The notes: generated by a model from the sequence alone, not told the origin. A stretch of 64,000 nt of DNA from Ursus arctos (GCF_023065955.2 NW_026622875.1:14549001-14613000), one strand, 5' to 3'; numbered from the stretch's first letter, positions 24,082-36,066 are shown. Program-made: numbers and translations.

Positions 24082-24236
24082 ATGAGAATTTTCATAGCCT
24101 TTGAGGGATTTTTATTAATGATTTTTTATTATATTATGTTAGTCACCATACAGTACATCCCCAGTTTGAGGGATCTTTTGAACCATTTGATGTTTCAGCA
24201 GATGGAACTGTGGAGGCTGTCAAGCTGATGATAAAG
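24082..24236 (+). pseudogene. ANKUB1: ANKUB1 exon 1 with 65-bp L1 insertion
   Basis: The exon opens MRIFIAFEG (24,082-24,108), the start of the ubiquitin-like fold. The expected continuation (SFEPFDVSADGTVEAV, ending KLMIK) resumes only at 24,174. TTTGAGGGA occurs at 24,100-24,108 and again at 24,165-24,173, and 56 bp of foreign sequence lie between them. The net gain is 65 bp, which shifts the frame by +2, so the reading frame ends at 24,228. Removing 65 bp leaves exactly 90 nt (30 codons), which confirms the call. The donor AAG|GTATGT is intact. Confidence 0.88.
24109..24164 (-). mobile_element. Very short 5'-truncated L1 3' end in a coding exon
   Basis: The insert starts with a T-rich tract (24,109-24,129). 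It then reads 'ttatgttagtcaccatacag', which I recognise as the antisense 3' end of carnivore L1 elements. With a duplication of 9-10 bp (TTTGAGGGA, or TTTGAGGGAT) on both sides, it has the marks of a target-primed L1 insertion that copied only about 50 bp. Confidence 0.75.
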
Positions 24237-24967
24237 GTATGTACTTTGTATCTAAGCCACTAAGATGTACACTAATTTCAACCATGCAGTGGCTTTAAAC
24301 TGTACATGGGGTAGAGATACTATTAGGTACATTTCAGCAAACAGGGAACTAAAACTATTTGAAAACATCATTATTTGCTTACACAACAGTTTGATAAGAA
24401 GATAGTAACTATGGAGGTGTTAGACAGGAAACAAACTGAGTCAGTAAATTCTCAGGAAAAAGAAAAAAAGTTTGACTTCTCTTTATGAAATGTGTGGGTT
24501 GTGCACTAGCCGGAGTATTACTGCAATTCTTCATCAAAGGACAAAAATAGGACATTAACCCTAAACTATATAAGTAGAGCATGCCAGTTGTCAGATGGCA
24601 CATTTGGTGAGAAAAAACTATAAGAATACAAAGGATTTTGGAGGTGGAGAGGACTTTCAACAACTTCTGAGCTACAGCCTCTTTTGCATCCAGGGAAACT
24701 GAAGCTCAGAAAGGTTGACCATCTTACGTATGGTTACAGAACCAGAAAAAGAAATTCTTTGGATTCAGTAGCTTTCTTATACATTTTTAGAAATATTCCC
24801 TCCACAATGGGAAATTAAGGCAAATATTTAGGTCTTGACCATCAGATGGTATTTAACTTGGAGATGATCATTCCCATTTGCTAAGGCACATTTACTGAAT
24901 CACAGTTACATGATATTTGTGATACTGTGATTACTGTGATTACTGAAATCCAGATCTTCTAACACAG

Positions 24968-25457
24968 AGGCTCTTAACCTTTCTATATCATGAATCCCTT
25001 TGGCAGTCTGGTGAAACCTATGGACTCCTCAGAATGTCTTCAAATGCATACAGTAAAATACATACAAAGAAAAGGAAACCAGCTATATTGAAATACAATT
25101 TTCAAACATTAAAAAACAAATTTGTGATATAGTAACATGTGGGCTTCTTTATTAACACATTTTTGAATTTAGCAATGTATCTAATAACTATTGTAATTTC
25201 AAAGTAGTGATCAGTATAATATTTTGAGATTTCTGCAACAACTATAATGTGATATGAAAGTATCTGTGATTTCTATTGGTGACAAAGTCATAGGTATAGC
25301 CAACAACTGCTTCTTTAGTTTGTTGCCTACATACATAATTGAAAGAAAATCTCAGTTTCATTTAGAGTTAATAAAAACAAAATATAGTTTTTTCCCATCT
25401 AAACTCTATCCATAAACTTCTGGAGAGGTGTATAGGCTTTAAGTTAAGAACTCCTGT
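24968..25457. mobile_element. hAT-like DNA transposon remnant with inverted ends
   Basis: The left end reads cagaggctcttaacctt. The right end, reversed and complemented, reads caggagttcttaactta. These form a terminal inverted repeat of about 15 bp with a few mismatches. The interior ('gaatccctttggcagtctgg', 'gaaacctatggactcctcag') matches a mammalian hAT-type family that I know but cannot name with certainty. It ends about 130 bp before ANKUB1 exon 2. Confidence 0.65.
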
Positions 25458-25590
25458 CTTGTACTTTTCATCTGACCAAAACAATCTTACAATACTCTGT
25501 GGAAAAAAAAATGTAAAAGAGAAGAGATTATATTACTGGTCTAGTAATGTTGAGATACACTGTTTTCATAATATGCTATTGATTTTTAAG

Positions 25591-25734
25591 AATCATTTCC
25601 ACATTCCTCTCTCTGAAGATGAACAGGGCAGGTGGTATCTGGAGCTGATGTATGCTGGAGCAGCCCTAAAGGACAGCTGGAGTCTTGCTGATGTTGGAAT
25701 ACCTTTTGGTTCAACTCTCAAATGCTTTGTTAAG
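25591..25734 (+). pseudogene. ANKUB1: ANKUB1 exon 2 (ubiquitin-like domain), open
   Basis: Exactly 48 codons, phase 0 at both ends, from [13 protein letters not shown] to STLKCFVK. The middle, [20 protein letters not shown], is almost identical to the human protein as I remember it. Acceptor 'gatttttaag' and donor AAG|GTATGA are intact, and this exon has no disabling change. It covers the second half of the ubiquitin-like fold. Confidence 0.88.
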
Positions 25735-28130
25735 GTATGATGATCAGAATAACAATTGTCCCAGATACCTACCTCATTTTGAATAAAGTTGTGGATAACT
25801 CAACAAAAGTCATTTCATAACTTAGGAAGAAGTTTTCTCTTCTTGCCTTCTCCTCTCTTCTATTTATTTAACTGGTCTTATGCACGATTTCTGTTGTACA
25901 GGGAAATAAGGTGTAGAGACTGGATGGTGTTCCCCTTGTTTACTCTTTATCTGCCTTCCCTCCTCTATCCCCCTTGTTGCTGCCCCAGTCATCCTAGAAC
26001 ATCCCACAAACCAATATTGGAATGAGGGCAAGGGGTGGATCTGAAATATTGATTTAGAAGGAAAATTTGATCACTTCCTTGGATCCACAATGGATTAGGG
26101 CAGGGGAGTGAGGAGAGGGAAGAAACAGTAACAATAAGAATGAAAGGGCAATTTCTACATCCAAATCCAGCCAAAGTAGCCATTCATGAATTAGGTGTAC
26201 ATACGTACACCTATAGCCTTTTCCATTTATAGTGTCCTTAATTAGTGGCGCTTAATTGGGGGTCCATGGATGGGCTTTAAGAGCTTTACAAAACCCTAAA
26301 ATTACAAAATATGCAAAATTATGTGCCTAGAGATATTCTGGGTGGAGGATCCTTAATTTCTAACAATTTCTTCGAGACAAGTGGCCTAAAGAGTTTAAGA
26401 GCTGATCTCTAGGGAAGAAATGTTATTCAATACTAATTCTTTATCCTATATGAAAACATGAGCGTCAAGGAATCAAGCAACTAGGTACACATTCTCTGCT
26501 AAATGGGGCACTAATTTTCTCATATTTAGCACTTAAAATTTTTTTATGATAACCAAAGCTAACTTTTTTGTTTTTTAATATATTTCATTGATTGACTAAG
26601 TGGGAAGTCTATGTTTCAAGAAAATCTAAAATATTTATTACTAACTAATAAAAACAGGACACAGAAAAATTAGCATTGTGTGATCCTACATAAATAAACA
26701 AAAATAACATATTTGTACATGTGTTTGTAATGGTTTATGAGCATTTATTTGTGTATTATTGTTATATTCTTGAAGAATGTTTAATTATCAAAAAGGTAAA
26801 TAAAAACAACTCTGATTTCTTCTTTTCTCCTTCTGACACTAAGAAAATTATAGTATAATACTCTTTTAGGCACACTAAATTCCATCTCATTTCTTTTTTT
26901 TTTTTTCATCTCGTTTCTTAAATGTCTTTCTTTATGTCTTTAAATATATTTATATACTATGTTTTTGGTACTATATAGGATAAACCTTCTAAAATATCCT
27001 GGAATTTTCCAATGCCAATAATGATGTTCGAGACTTTGTTGTTTGCTTACTTGGAGAGAGTGGCATAAGTTTACTACTAATATTTGAGCTGCTGGAGGGA
27101 TGGGATTGAACCACAGCTATTCAGGGATGTAGATAATGTGTGTTGAGAGCATGAATAGGATACTATTATTTAACTCAGCACTGGCTTTATTTTCCTTAAT
27201 TAAAAAATTCTAACTTTTATTTATTTTTAACTAGGTTGTACATTCACATAGATACGAAAGATATAAAAAGCATATGCAGTAAAAAGTCTTCTCCCACCTC
27301 TGGCCCCCAGTTTTCCTCCCCAGAGACAACCTATTTCACAGTTTTACTTATAAAAATATTTCATAAATTCTGCCAATAAAGCCTCATATATCACAGTGGT
27401 GCAAGCTGTCTTTGCACTGAACTCTAACCATTCCCTGGAGTTTAAACTCCTAATGGAAAAAAATAGAGTATAGAGGTAAAATGGGTTTACTCAAGAGAGG
27501 CAGAATATAATTATGCATCACAGGACTGGCCAACGTGTAGGGTTTAAATAAAAACTCTCAAGATCTATGGAAATTTTACTGATCCTAATCTTCACCTTCT
27601 CCAGTGGTTTCGGGAAGAAAAATAGTACCTTGAATCTGAAGGAAGAGAATTACCTGCAAAGACCATAAATATTGGGTTTCATCCTGACTTAATTACTGTT
27701 TAGATTAGACGATAGAAGAGGCCTATTTAAAAAGTCCACACTATTTACTGTGTATCTATGGATAATAAAAGCCCAAACGGGCTTACAAGAACAAAAATAC
27801 TTCATGAAAATATCCCATGCCTCAGAGAATGCAGTCCAACCAGTTCTAAGCTGTCTAATCTATTTTAGGTAACAAAAAGCTGCATTCTAAGTCATGTTGT
27901 TGCTTTATTGAATAATTAGATATATACAAATTTAAGTAGTACCTTTCCTATTTAACTATGCTATTTAATGCAAGTAGTTCTACCTTCTGAGAATCTTGGA
28001 AAGCTAGTCTCTTCATTTATTTTGGTACAACTTAGATATATCAAGATGTAAACCAAATGCTTCTGCAAAGTTTAAAAATTTGCCAAGTAAGCAATTTTCT
28101 TTAAAAAAAAAAAAAAAAACACAAGTAGAG
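25735..28130. other. ANKUB1 intron 2, left part
   Basis: Mostly AT-rich sequence without a recognisable exon. A segment near 27,230-27,330 ('agtaaaaagtcttctcccac', 'ccccagagacaaccta') looks like an antisense old L1 3' UTR piece. The remainder shows nothing I can name. Confidence 0.35.
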
Positions 28131-28337
28131 GAACGCCCGGGGGGCTCAGTTTGTTAAGCGTCTGCCTTCAGCTCAAGTCATGATCCCAGGGTCCTGGGAT
28201 GGAGCTCCGCATCAAGCTCCCTGCTCAGTGTGGAGTCTGCTTCTCTCTCTCACCCTTTAACCCCCCAGCTCACGCGCATACATGTTCCTCTCTCTCTCTC
28301 TCTCTCTCAAATAAATAAATAAAATCTTAAAAAAAAT
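28131..28337 (+). mobile_element. CAN-SINE
   Basis: Sense SINE starting 'gaacgcccggggggctcag' with 'gcgtctgcc', then a CT-rich block and AAATAAATAAA. An A17 tract precedes it at about 28,103-28,119. Confidence 0.92.
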
Positions 28338-29544
28338 AGAAGTATACATTATGTGATGTGAAATAAATCCAAAATACTTGGTTTCTTTAGCGTGCTTATA
28401 TTTTGTGTGAATTACAAGGTTTTGCTTGTGTGAAAAGAGGGAAAGACGTAAGAAAATTAAGAGGTGATCTGCTCCTAAATACATTTTTTAAATAGTCAAT
28501 ATATTTTCCAGTTTCCATGTGTATTATACCTTCTCCTTTAATAGTAATGTAGACACACTTGGAAAAGTGAATGGGGGAGCAATATGAGAATAGTGGGGAA
28601 AGAATATTGTATTAATTTTTCCTTCTCAGGGGAAAAAGTTCTATAGAAACCATAAGAAATATCTTCTATAGGATATATATCCAAGTTCTATTAACCCAGG
28701 AGTCAATCCTGCCCATTCATTGCTGCCGCTGCAGACGCTGTTTCCTATAAACCATGACATGATGCAGTGGAAAGGCCTAGGTCATTGCCGGGCATGCAGA
28801 AGTACTATCTCATTTGCCTCCTTCATTCTAACCGGTGTTATTGTGGAAACTATTGCTTGACTTTTGTTCACTGTTGGCACCCAGTGCCTAAAATACGACC
28901 TGGCATATAGTAGGCTCTCCATAAAAATGTGATGAATAAATATGTTGACAAAGGCCTTGAGAGGTAAAGTTTGAAAATTAACAACAGGTATGATTGTTAT
29001 CAGAAATGTCATAGCAAGGTATTGAGATACATTTCAGCATTTGGATTCCCTCCCTTATCGTGGCATTTCTCCTCCCTCTGTACCCTCAAGGCGAGGTGTT
29101 CCTGCGTCCTTGCCCTTTTTCCTTTCCAGCAGCAGAAACAAACCCTGGACAATTGAAGCAGAAAATAAACGTATTGAAAGTAGTTCACAGTCTTGACAGG
29201 AAGACTAGAGAATCAGATTCAGAGAGTCTGCAGCCAGAAACAATGTCTTAAGCATGCCCCAGAACTAGTCCAGGAAGGCCACCACTGCAGCCATCTCTGA
29301 GCCCTTACAGCTGGCATTGGACACTGCCACCAGCCCTGCCCCCAGACCAGCAATGCTTCAGATCTTCCACTGCCAGTGACGATGCCCTGTGTCTGCTGCT
29401 TCTCTGCCTTACTGACTCCTAATTCAAAGTAGGGCTGGTGGGTAGGCCTGACTGGGAACACTCTGGTCACATGTCCAGGCTGTGCTGCAAAGGGAGCTAA
29501 CAAGCAACTCTTTAACAGGTTATGCCTTCCAAAGTGTGAGGTGG
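28338..29544. other. ANKUB1 intron 2, no exon seen
   Basis: A MIR/L2-type tail ('gacctggcatatagtaggct') occurs near 28,900. The part 29,050-29,500 is less AT-rich and not clearly repetitive, but none of its ORFs shows a known domain. Confidence 0.35.
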
Positions 29545-29750
29545 AGGACGCCTGAGCGGCTCAGTCAGTTAAATGTCTGACTCTTAATTTCGGCTCATGA
29601 TCTCAGGGTCATGAGATTGAGCCCTGTATGGGGCTCTGTGCTAGGTGTGGAGTCTGCTTGGGATTCTTTCCATCCCTCTTCCTCTGCCCCTCTGCTATCT
29701 TTCTCTCATCTCTCTCTCTCTCTTAAAAAAATATAATAATAAAATAAAAT
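29545..29750 (+). mobile_element. CAN-SINE
   Basis: Sense SINE ('cgcctgagcggctcagtcag') with an AAAATA-rich tail. Target copies aaagt(g/a)tgaggtgg lie at 29,531-29,544 and 29,751-29,764. Confidence 0.94.
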
Positions 29751-29915
29751 AAAGTATGAGGTGGGCTCAGTCTCTCTAACACTCTTTCTGGGTTCCCTGC
29801 CTCCTTCTTTCACCATATTTCCACCAACCAAGGACCGGGGTTAAATTTTAGTTAATCCTCTCTGGCATCTTTGGAATGTTGTTTTATTGTGAGAGATTGA
29901 GTTAGGGGTAGTATT

Positions 29916-30135
29916 TTTTTAAGATTTATTTATTTATTTATTTGAGAGAGAGACAACAGAGTGAGAGACAGCAGAGTGAGAGCACCAGCAGCTGGGTAGG
30001 GGGGCAGAGGGAGAGGGAAAAGTGGGCTCCCCGCTGAGCATGGAGCCCAACGTGGGGTTCGATCCCAGGACCCTGGATTCATGGCCAGAACCAAAGGCAG
30101 AATCTTAATCAATTGAAACACCCAGGTTCCCCTGT
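29916..30135 (-). mobile_element. CAN-SINE
   Basis: Antisense SINE with an ATTT repeat and GA-rich block, ending 'aacacccaggttccc'. The duplication ggtagtatt lies at 29,907-29,915 and 30,136-30,144. Confidence 0.93.
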
Positions 30136-30358
30136 GGTAGTATTAAGTAGGTGTCTATCAGACAAGTTGTAGACACTTAAACAATATTAGAAGGTCTAAA
30201 ATTGATTCAAAATAATATACCTTTAGCTTTTGAAAGGCACCGTTAATGCATAACTACCAAAGTCCAGGAGATACATAATATGTGACTTTAGATTTTAAAT
30301 ATATTTTATACACACACCAAAAAATGTATAAATATGTTTCTTACAAATGTATAATTTA

Positions 30359-30563
30359 GTGGCGCCTCAGTGGCTCAGTTGGTTGGGCATCTGACTCTTG
30401 ATTTCAGCTCAGGTCATGATCTCAGGGTTGTGAGATCAAGCCCCGAATTGGGCTCAGTGCTAGGTATGGAGCATGCTTGGGATTCTCTCTCTCCTTTTCC
30501 TACTGCACCTCCTCCTACCACTCATGTATGCTGTCTCTCTCAAAAAAGAAAGGAAAAAAAGAA
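30359..30563 (+). mobile_element. CAN-SINE, first of a nested pair
   Basis: Sense SINE starting 'ggcgcctcagtggctcagtt' with an A/G-rich tail. It is flanked by aaatgtataattta at 30,345-30,358 and 30,564-30,577. Confidence 0.94.
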
Positions 30564-30582
30564 AAATGTATAATTTACAAAT

Positions 30583-30714
30583 AAGGGATGCTTGGCTGGC
30601 TCAGTCGGAGGAGCAAGTGACTCTTGATCCTGGGGGTCCTGAGTTCAAGCCCCATGTGGGGTGTAGAGATAACTTAAATTTAAAAAAATTTTTAACTTAA
30701 AAACAATGTATAAT
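30583..30714 (+). mobile_element. Short tRNA-Lys-like SINE, second of a pair
   Basis: This short element is close to a tRNA-Lys body: A-box region 'tggctcagtcggaggagc', anticodon arm 'tgactcttgatcctg', and B-box region 'gagttcaagcccc'. An A/T-rich tail follows. Target copies aatgtataatttacaaat lie at 30,565-30,582 and 30,715-30,732. The GA-rich block of typical CAN-SINEs is absent. Confidence 0.88.
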
Positions 30715-31109
30715 TTACAAATGAAAACATGTTTCTAAAAACATGGCTATCTTTTCTAAGATAAACCATAAAGAATAGTGTGTAAAGAAAGGTGTCTGAA
30801 TTCAATATCCTAGAATCTAAGTGTAACCTCTCCAGAATGACTTAATACAAAAGAAGTTGATGAGGTCAAGAAGTTTATGAAGACATCTCAACTTGAATTC
30901 ATTCAGTTTAACAAAAGCAAATATTATTTCCTCTTTTCATCTACTCCGGAATAATTGGGACAAGTTTCTGCTTATTTAGTGCTGCAACTCCCAAACAGCA
31001 AAATATAAAAAAACAGAACTTGTGAAAATTGTACAGCAGTGTTCAAAACTTGCATTAACTTCTGTTTTCTTTCCATCTGTTTCTCTTTAACTTTTCCTAT
31101 TTTATTATT

Positions 31110-31309
31110 TTTTTTTTTAATTTTTAAAAGACTTTCTGTATTTTTTTGAGAGAGAGAGAGCAAGAGAGAGAGAGATCACAAGCAGGTGGGAAGGGTAGGG
31201 GGAGAAGCAGACTCCCCACTGAGCAGGGAGTCCCATGTGGGGCTCAATCATGGGATCATGACCTGAGCTGAAGGCAGATGCTTAACCAATTGAGGCACCC
31301 AGGCACCCC
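31110..31309 (-). mobile_element. CAN-SINE
   Basis: Antisense SINE with a T-run and GA repeat, ending 'ggcacccaggcaccc'. The flank tcctattttatt occurs on both sides, near 31,095 and 31,310. Confidence 0.94.
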
Positions 31310-31424
31310 TCCTATTTTATTGTTAGTTCACACATATGTATTTACAGTGAGTTTGCACATGGTTTTTAAGACAAAAGTGGAATTCTTACCATGAAATAGA
31401 CTTACGTATTTGTTTTTATTGAGA

Positions 31425-34400
31425 AGACATGAAGGGTACTAAATGAGAAAAATATGCAGCCAAGAATACTTTATCCAGCTAGGCTGTCATTGAAAATAGA
31501 AGGAGTGATAAAAAGCTTCCAGGACAAACAGACACTAAAAGAATTTGTGATCACCAAAATAGCCCTCCAAGAAATATTGAAAGGGGTCCTCTAAGCAAAG
31601 AGAGAGCCCAAAAGTAACATAGACCAGAAAGGAACAGAGACAACATACAGTAACAGTCACCTTACAGGCAATACAATGACACTAAATTCATAACTTTCAA
31701 TAGTTACCCTGAATGTAAATGGGCTAAATGCCCCAATCAAAAGACACAGGGTATCAGATTGGATAAAAAAGCAAGACCCATTGATATGCTATCTGCAAGA
31801 GACTCATTTTAGACCCAAAGACGCCTCCAGATTTAAAGTGAGGGGGCAGAAAACAATTTATCATGCTAATGAACATCAAAAGAAAGCTGGGGTGGCAATC
31901 CTTATATCAGACAAATTAGACTTTAAATCAAAGACAGTAATAAGAGATGAGGAAGGACACTATATCATAATTAAAGGGTCTATCCAATAAGAAGACCTAA
32001 CAATGGTAAATATTTATGCCCCTAACATGGGAACAGCCAATTATATAAGCCAATTAACAACAAAATCAAAGAAACACATCAATAGTAATACAATAATAGT
32101 AGGGGACGTTAACGCCCCTCTCACTGCAATGGACAGATCATCTAAGCAAAAGATCAACAAGGAAATAAGAGCTTTGAATGACACACTGGACCAGATGGAC
32201 TTCACAGATATACTCAGAACATTCCAATCCAAAGAATAGAATACATGGAACATTCTAGTGCACATGGAATATTCTCCAGAATAGATCACATCCTGGTTCA
32301 CAAATCAGGTCTCAACTGGTACCAAAAGATTGGGATCATTCCCTGCATATTTTCAGACCACAATTCTTCGAAACTTGAACTCAATCACAAGAGGAAAGTT
32401 AGAAAGAACTCAAATACATGGAGGTTAAAGAGCATCCAACTAAAGAATGAATGGGTCAACCAGGAAATTAAAGAAGAATTTTAAAAATTCATGGAAACAA
32501 ATGAAAATGAAAATATAACTGTTCAAAATCTTTGGAATGCAGCAAAGGCGGTCCTAAGAGGGAAGTATATAGCAATACAAGTCTTTCTCAAGAAACAAGA
32601 AAGGTCTCAAATACATAACCTAACCCTACACCTAAAGGAGCTGGAGAAAGAACAGCAAAAGCCTAAACCCAGCAGGAGAAGAGAAATAATAAAGATCAGA
32701 GCAGAAATCAGTGAAATAGAAACCAAAAGAACAGTAGAACAGATCAACGAAACTAGGAGTTGGGTCTTCGAAAGAATTAATGAGATTGATAAACCCCTGG
32801 CCAGATTTATCAAAAAGAAAAGAGAAAGAACCCAAACAAATAAAACCATGAATGAAAGAGGAGAGAACACAACCGACACCGAAGAAATACAAACAATTAT
32901 AAGAACATATTATGAGCAATATATACAAAAAAACTAGACAATCTGGAAGAAATGGATGCGTTCCTAGAGACATATAAACTACCACAACTGAACCAGAAAG
33001 AAATAGAAAACCTGAACAGACCCATAACCAGCAAGGAAATCAAAGCAGTAATCAAAAATCTCCCAACAAACAAGAGCTCAGGGCCAGATGGCTTCCCAGG
33101 GGAATTCTACCAAACATTTAAATAAGAATTAATACCTATTCTTCTGAAACGGTTCCAAAAAATAAAAACAGAAGGAAAACTTCCCAACTCTTTTTATGAG
33201 GCCAGCGTTACCTTGATCCCAAAACCAGACAAAGACCCCACCAAAAAGGAAAATTACAGACCAGTATCCCTGATGAACATGGATGCAAAAATTCTCACCA
33301 AAATACTAGCCAATAGGATCCAACAGTACATTAAAAGGATTATTAATCAGGACCAAATGGGATTTATTTCTGGGCTGCAAGTTTGGTTCAACATCTGCAA
33401 ATGAATCAATGTGATATACTACATTAATAAAAGAACCATATGATCCTCTCAATAGATGCAGAAAAAGCATTTGACAAAGTACAGCATCCTTTCTTGATTA
33501 AAACTCTTCACAGCATAGGGATAGAGGGTACATACCTCAAAATCATAAAAGCCATCTATGAAAAACCCACAGCAAATATCATTCTCAATGGGGAAAAACT
33601 GAGAGCTTTTCCCCTAAGGTCAGAAACATGGCAGGGATGTCCACTATCACCACTGTTGTTCAACATAGTACTAGAAGTCCTAGCCTCAGCAATCAGACAA
33701 CAAAAAGAAATAAAAGGCATTCGAATCAGCAAAGAGGAAGTCAAACTCTCACTCTTTGCAGATGATATGATACTTTATGTGGAAAACCCAAAAGACTCCA
33801 CCCCAAATCTGCTAGAACTCATACAGGAAATCAGTAAAGTGGCAGGATATAAAATCAATGCACAGAAATCAGTTGCATTTACATACACCAGTGAGACAGA
33901 AGAAAGAGAAATTAAGGGGTTGATCCCATTTATAATTGCACCTAAAAACGTAAGATACCCAGAAATAAACCTAACCAAAGAGGCAAAGAATCTGTACTCA
34001 GAAAACTACAGAATATTCATGAAAGAAATTGAGAAAAACACTAAGAAATGGAAAAATATTCCATGCCCATGTATTGGAAGAACAAATATTGTTAAAATGT
34101 CTATGCTACCTGGATCAATCTATGCATTCAACGAATCCCTATTAAAATACCATCAACTTTCTTCAAGAAACTGGAAAAAATAATCCCAAAATTTGTATGG
34201 AACCAGAAAAGATCCCAAATAGCCAAAGGAATGTTGAAAAAGAAAAACAAAGCTGGAGGCATCACAATTCCAGACTTCAAGCTCTATTACAAAGCTGTAA
34301 TCATCAGGACAGTTTGGTACTGGCACAAAAACAGACACATAGATCAATGGAACAGAACAGAGAGCCCAGAAATGGACCCTCAACTCTGTGGTCAACTAAT

Positions 34401-35962
34401 CTTTGACAAAGCAGGAAAGAATATCCAATGGAAAAAAGACAGTCTCTTCAACAAATGGTGCTGGGAAAACCGGAGAGCCAAATACAGAAGAATGAAACTG
34501 GACCATTTCCTTACACCATACATAAAAATAGACTCAAAATGGATGAATGACCTAAATGTGAGACAGGAAACCATCAAAATCCTTGAGGAGAACACAGGCA
34601 GCAACCTCTTCCACCTCTGTCGCAGCAACTTCTTTCTAGACACATCGCCAAAGGTAAGGGAAACAAAGGCAAAAATGAACTATTGGGATTTCATCAAGAT
34701 AAAAAGCTTTTGCACAGCAAAGGAAACAGTCAACAAAACCAAAGACAACCAAAAGAATGGGAGAAGATATTTGCAAATGACATATCAGATAAAGGGCTAG
34801 TATCCATCTCTATAAAGAACTTCTCAAACTCCACACCCAAAGAACAAATAATACAATCAAGAAATGGGCAGAAGAGATGAACAGACATTTCAGCAAAGAA
34901 GACATCTGAATGGCCAACAGACACATGACAAAGTGCTCAACATCGGCATCAGGGAAATACAAATCAAAACCACAATGAGATACCACCGCACACCAGTCAG
35001 AATGGCTAAAATTAACAAGTCAGGAAATGACAGATGTTGGCGAGGATGTGGAGAAAGGGGAACCCTCTTACACTGCTGGTGGGAATGCAATGTTGGTGGG
35101 GCAGCCACTCTGGAAAACAGTATGGAGTTTCCTTAAAAAGTTGAAAATAGAACTACCCTATGACCCAGCAATTGCACTACTGGGTATTTACCCCAAAGAT
35201 ACAAATGTGGTGATCCTAAGGGGCACCTGCACCCCAATGTTTATAGCAGTAATGTCCACAATAGCCAGACTATGGAAAGAGCCCAGATGTCCATCAACAG
35301 ATGAATGGATAAAGAAGATGTGGTAACATATACACAATGGAATATTACTCAGCCAGCAAAAAAATGAAATCTTGCCATTTGCAACGATGTGGATGGAACT
35401 AGAGGGTATGGTGCTCAGCGAAATAAGTCAATCAGAGAAAGATAATTATCATACAATATCACTGCTACATGGAATTTAAGAAACAAAGCAGAGAGGGGCG
35501 CCTGGGTGGCACAGTGGTTGGGCATCTGCCTTCGGCTCAGGGCGTGATCCCAGCGTTCTGGGATCGAGCCCCACATCAGGCTCCTCTGCTATGAGCCTGC
35601 TTCTTCCTCTCCCACTCCCCCTGCTCGTGTTCCCTCTCTCGCTGGCTGTCTCTATCTCTGTCAAATAAATAAATAAAATCTTAAAAAAAAAAAAAAGAAA
35701 CAAAGCAGAGGATCATAAGGGAAGAGAGGAAAAAATGAAACAAGACAAAACCAGAGAGGGAGACAAACCATAAGAGACTCTTAATCTCAGGAAACAAATT
35801 GAAGGTTTTTGGAGGGGAGGAAGATGGAGGGATGGGGTAACTGGGTGATGGATATTGGGGAGGGTATGTGTTATGGTGAGCTCTGTGTGTTGTGTAAGAC
35901 TGATGAATCACAGACCTATACCCCTGAAACAAATAATACATTATATGTTAATAATTTTTTTA
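31425..35962 (+). mobile_element. L1 LINE, 5'-truncated, ORF2 broken
   Basis: The element begins near the end of the inter-ORF region and carries nearly all of ORF2 in pieces. Endonuclease landmarks are at 31,781-32,239 (CYLQETHFRP, GDVNAPLTAMD). The reverse transcriptase is at 33,213-34,183 with [10 protein letters not shown] near 33,755. The C-terminal zinc-knuckle region is near 35,040 ([18 protein letters not shown]). The 3' UTR ends in 'aaataatacattatatgtta'. At least six stops or frameshifts separate the pieces, so it cannot move. It lies in ANKUB1 intron 2, in the same direction as ANKUB1. A SINE interrupts it at 35,494-35,694. Confidence 0.95.
35494..35694 (+). mobile_element. CAN-SINE, young bear-like subtype, in L1
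   Basis: Full-length sense SINE ('ggggcgcctgggtggcacag', 'ctctcgctggctgtctctat', A-tail). A perfect 16-bp duplication, aagaaacaaagcagag, lies at 35,478-35,493 and 35,695-35,710. Confidence 0.98.
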
Positions 35963-36017
35963 AAAAACCCTCAGAAATAAACTGTGCTCAAACAATACAA
36001 TTCATTCACAAGCAAAA

Positions 36018-36018
36018 A

Positions 36019-36066
<48 letters not shown>
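36018..36066. repeat. (GAAA)n microsatellite
   Basis: About a dozen uninterrupted GAAA units follow shortly after the L1 tail. The length suggests a variable locus. Confidence 0.93.

Noticed and set aside
30583..30660. A functional tRNA-Lys gene
   Set aside because: The body is diverged in the stems, runs into an A/T-rich tail and has target-site duplications, so it is a SINE.
33440..34183. A 247-codon ORF with reverse transcriptase motifs
   Set aside because: It is the RT part of a dead L1 copy with stops before and after it, not a host gene or a new retroelement.
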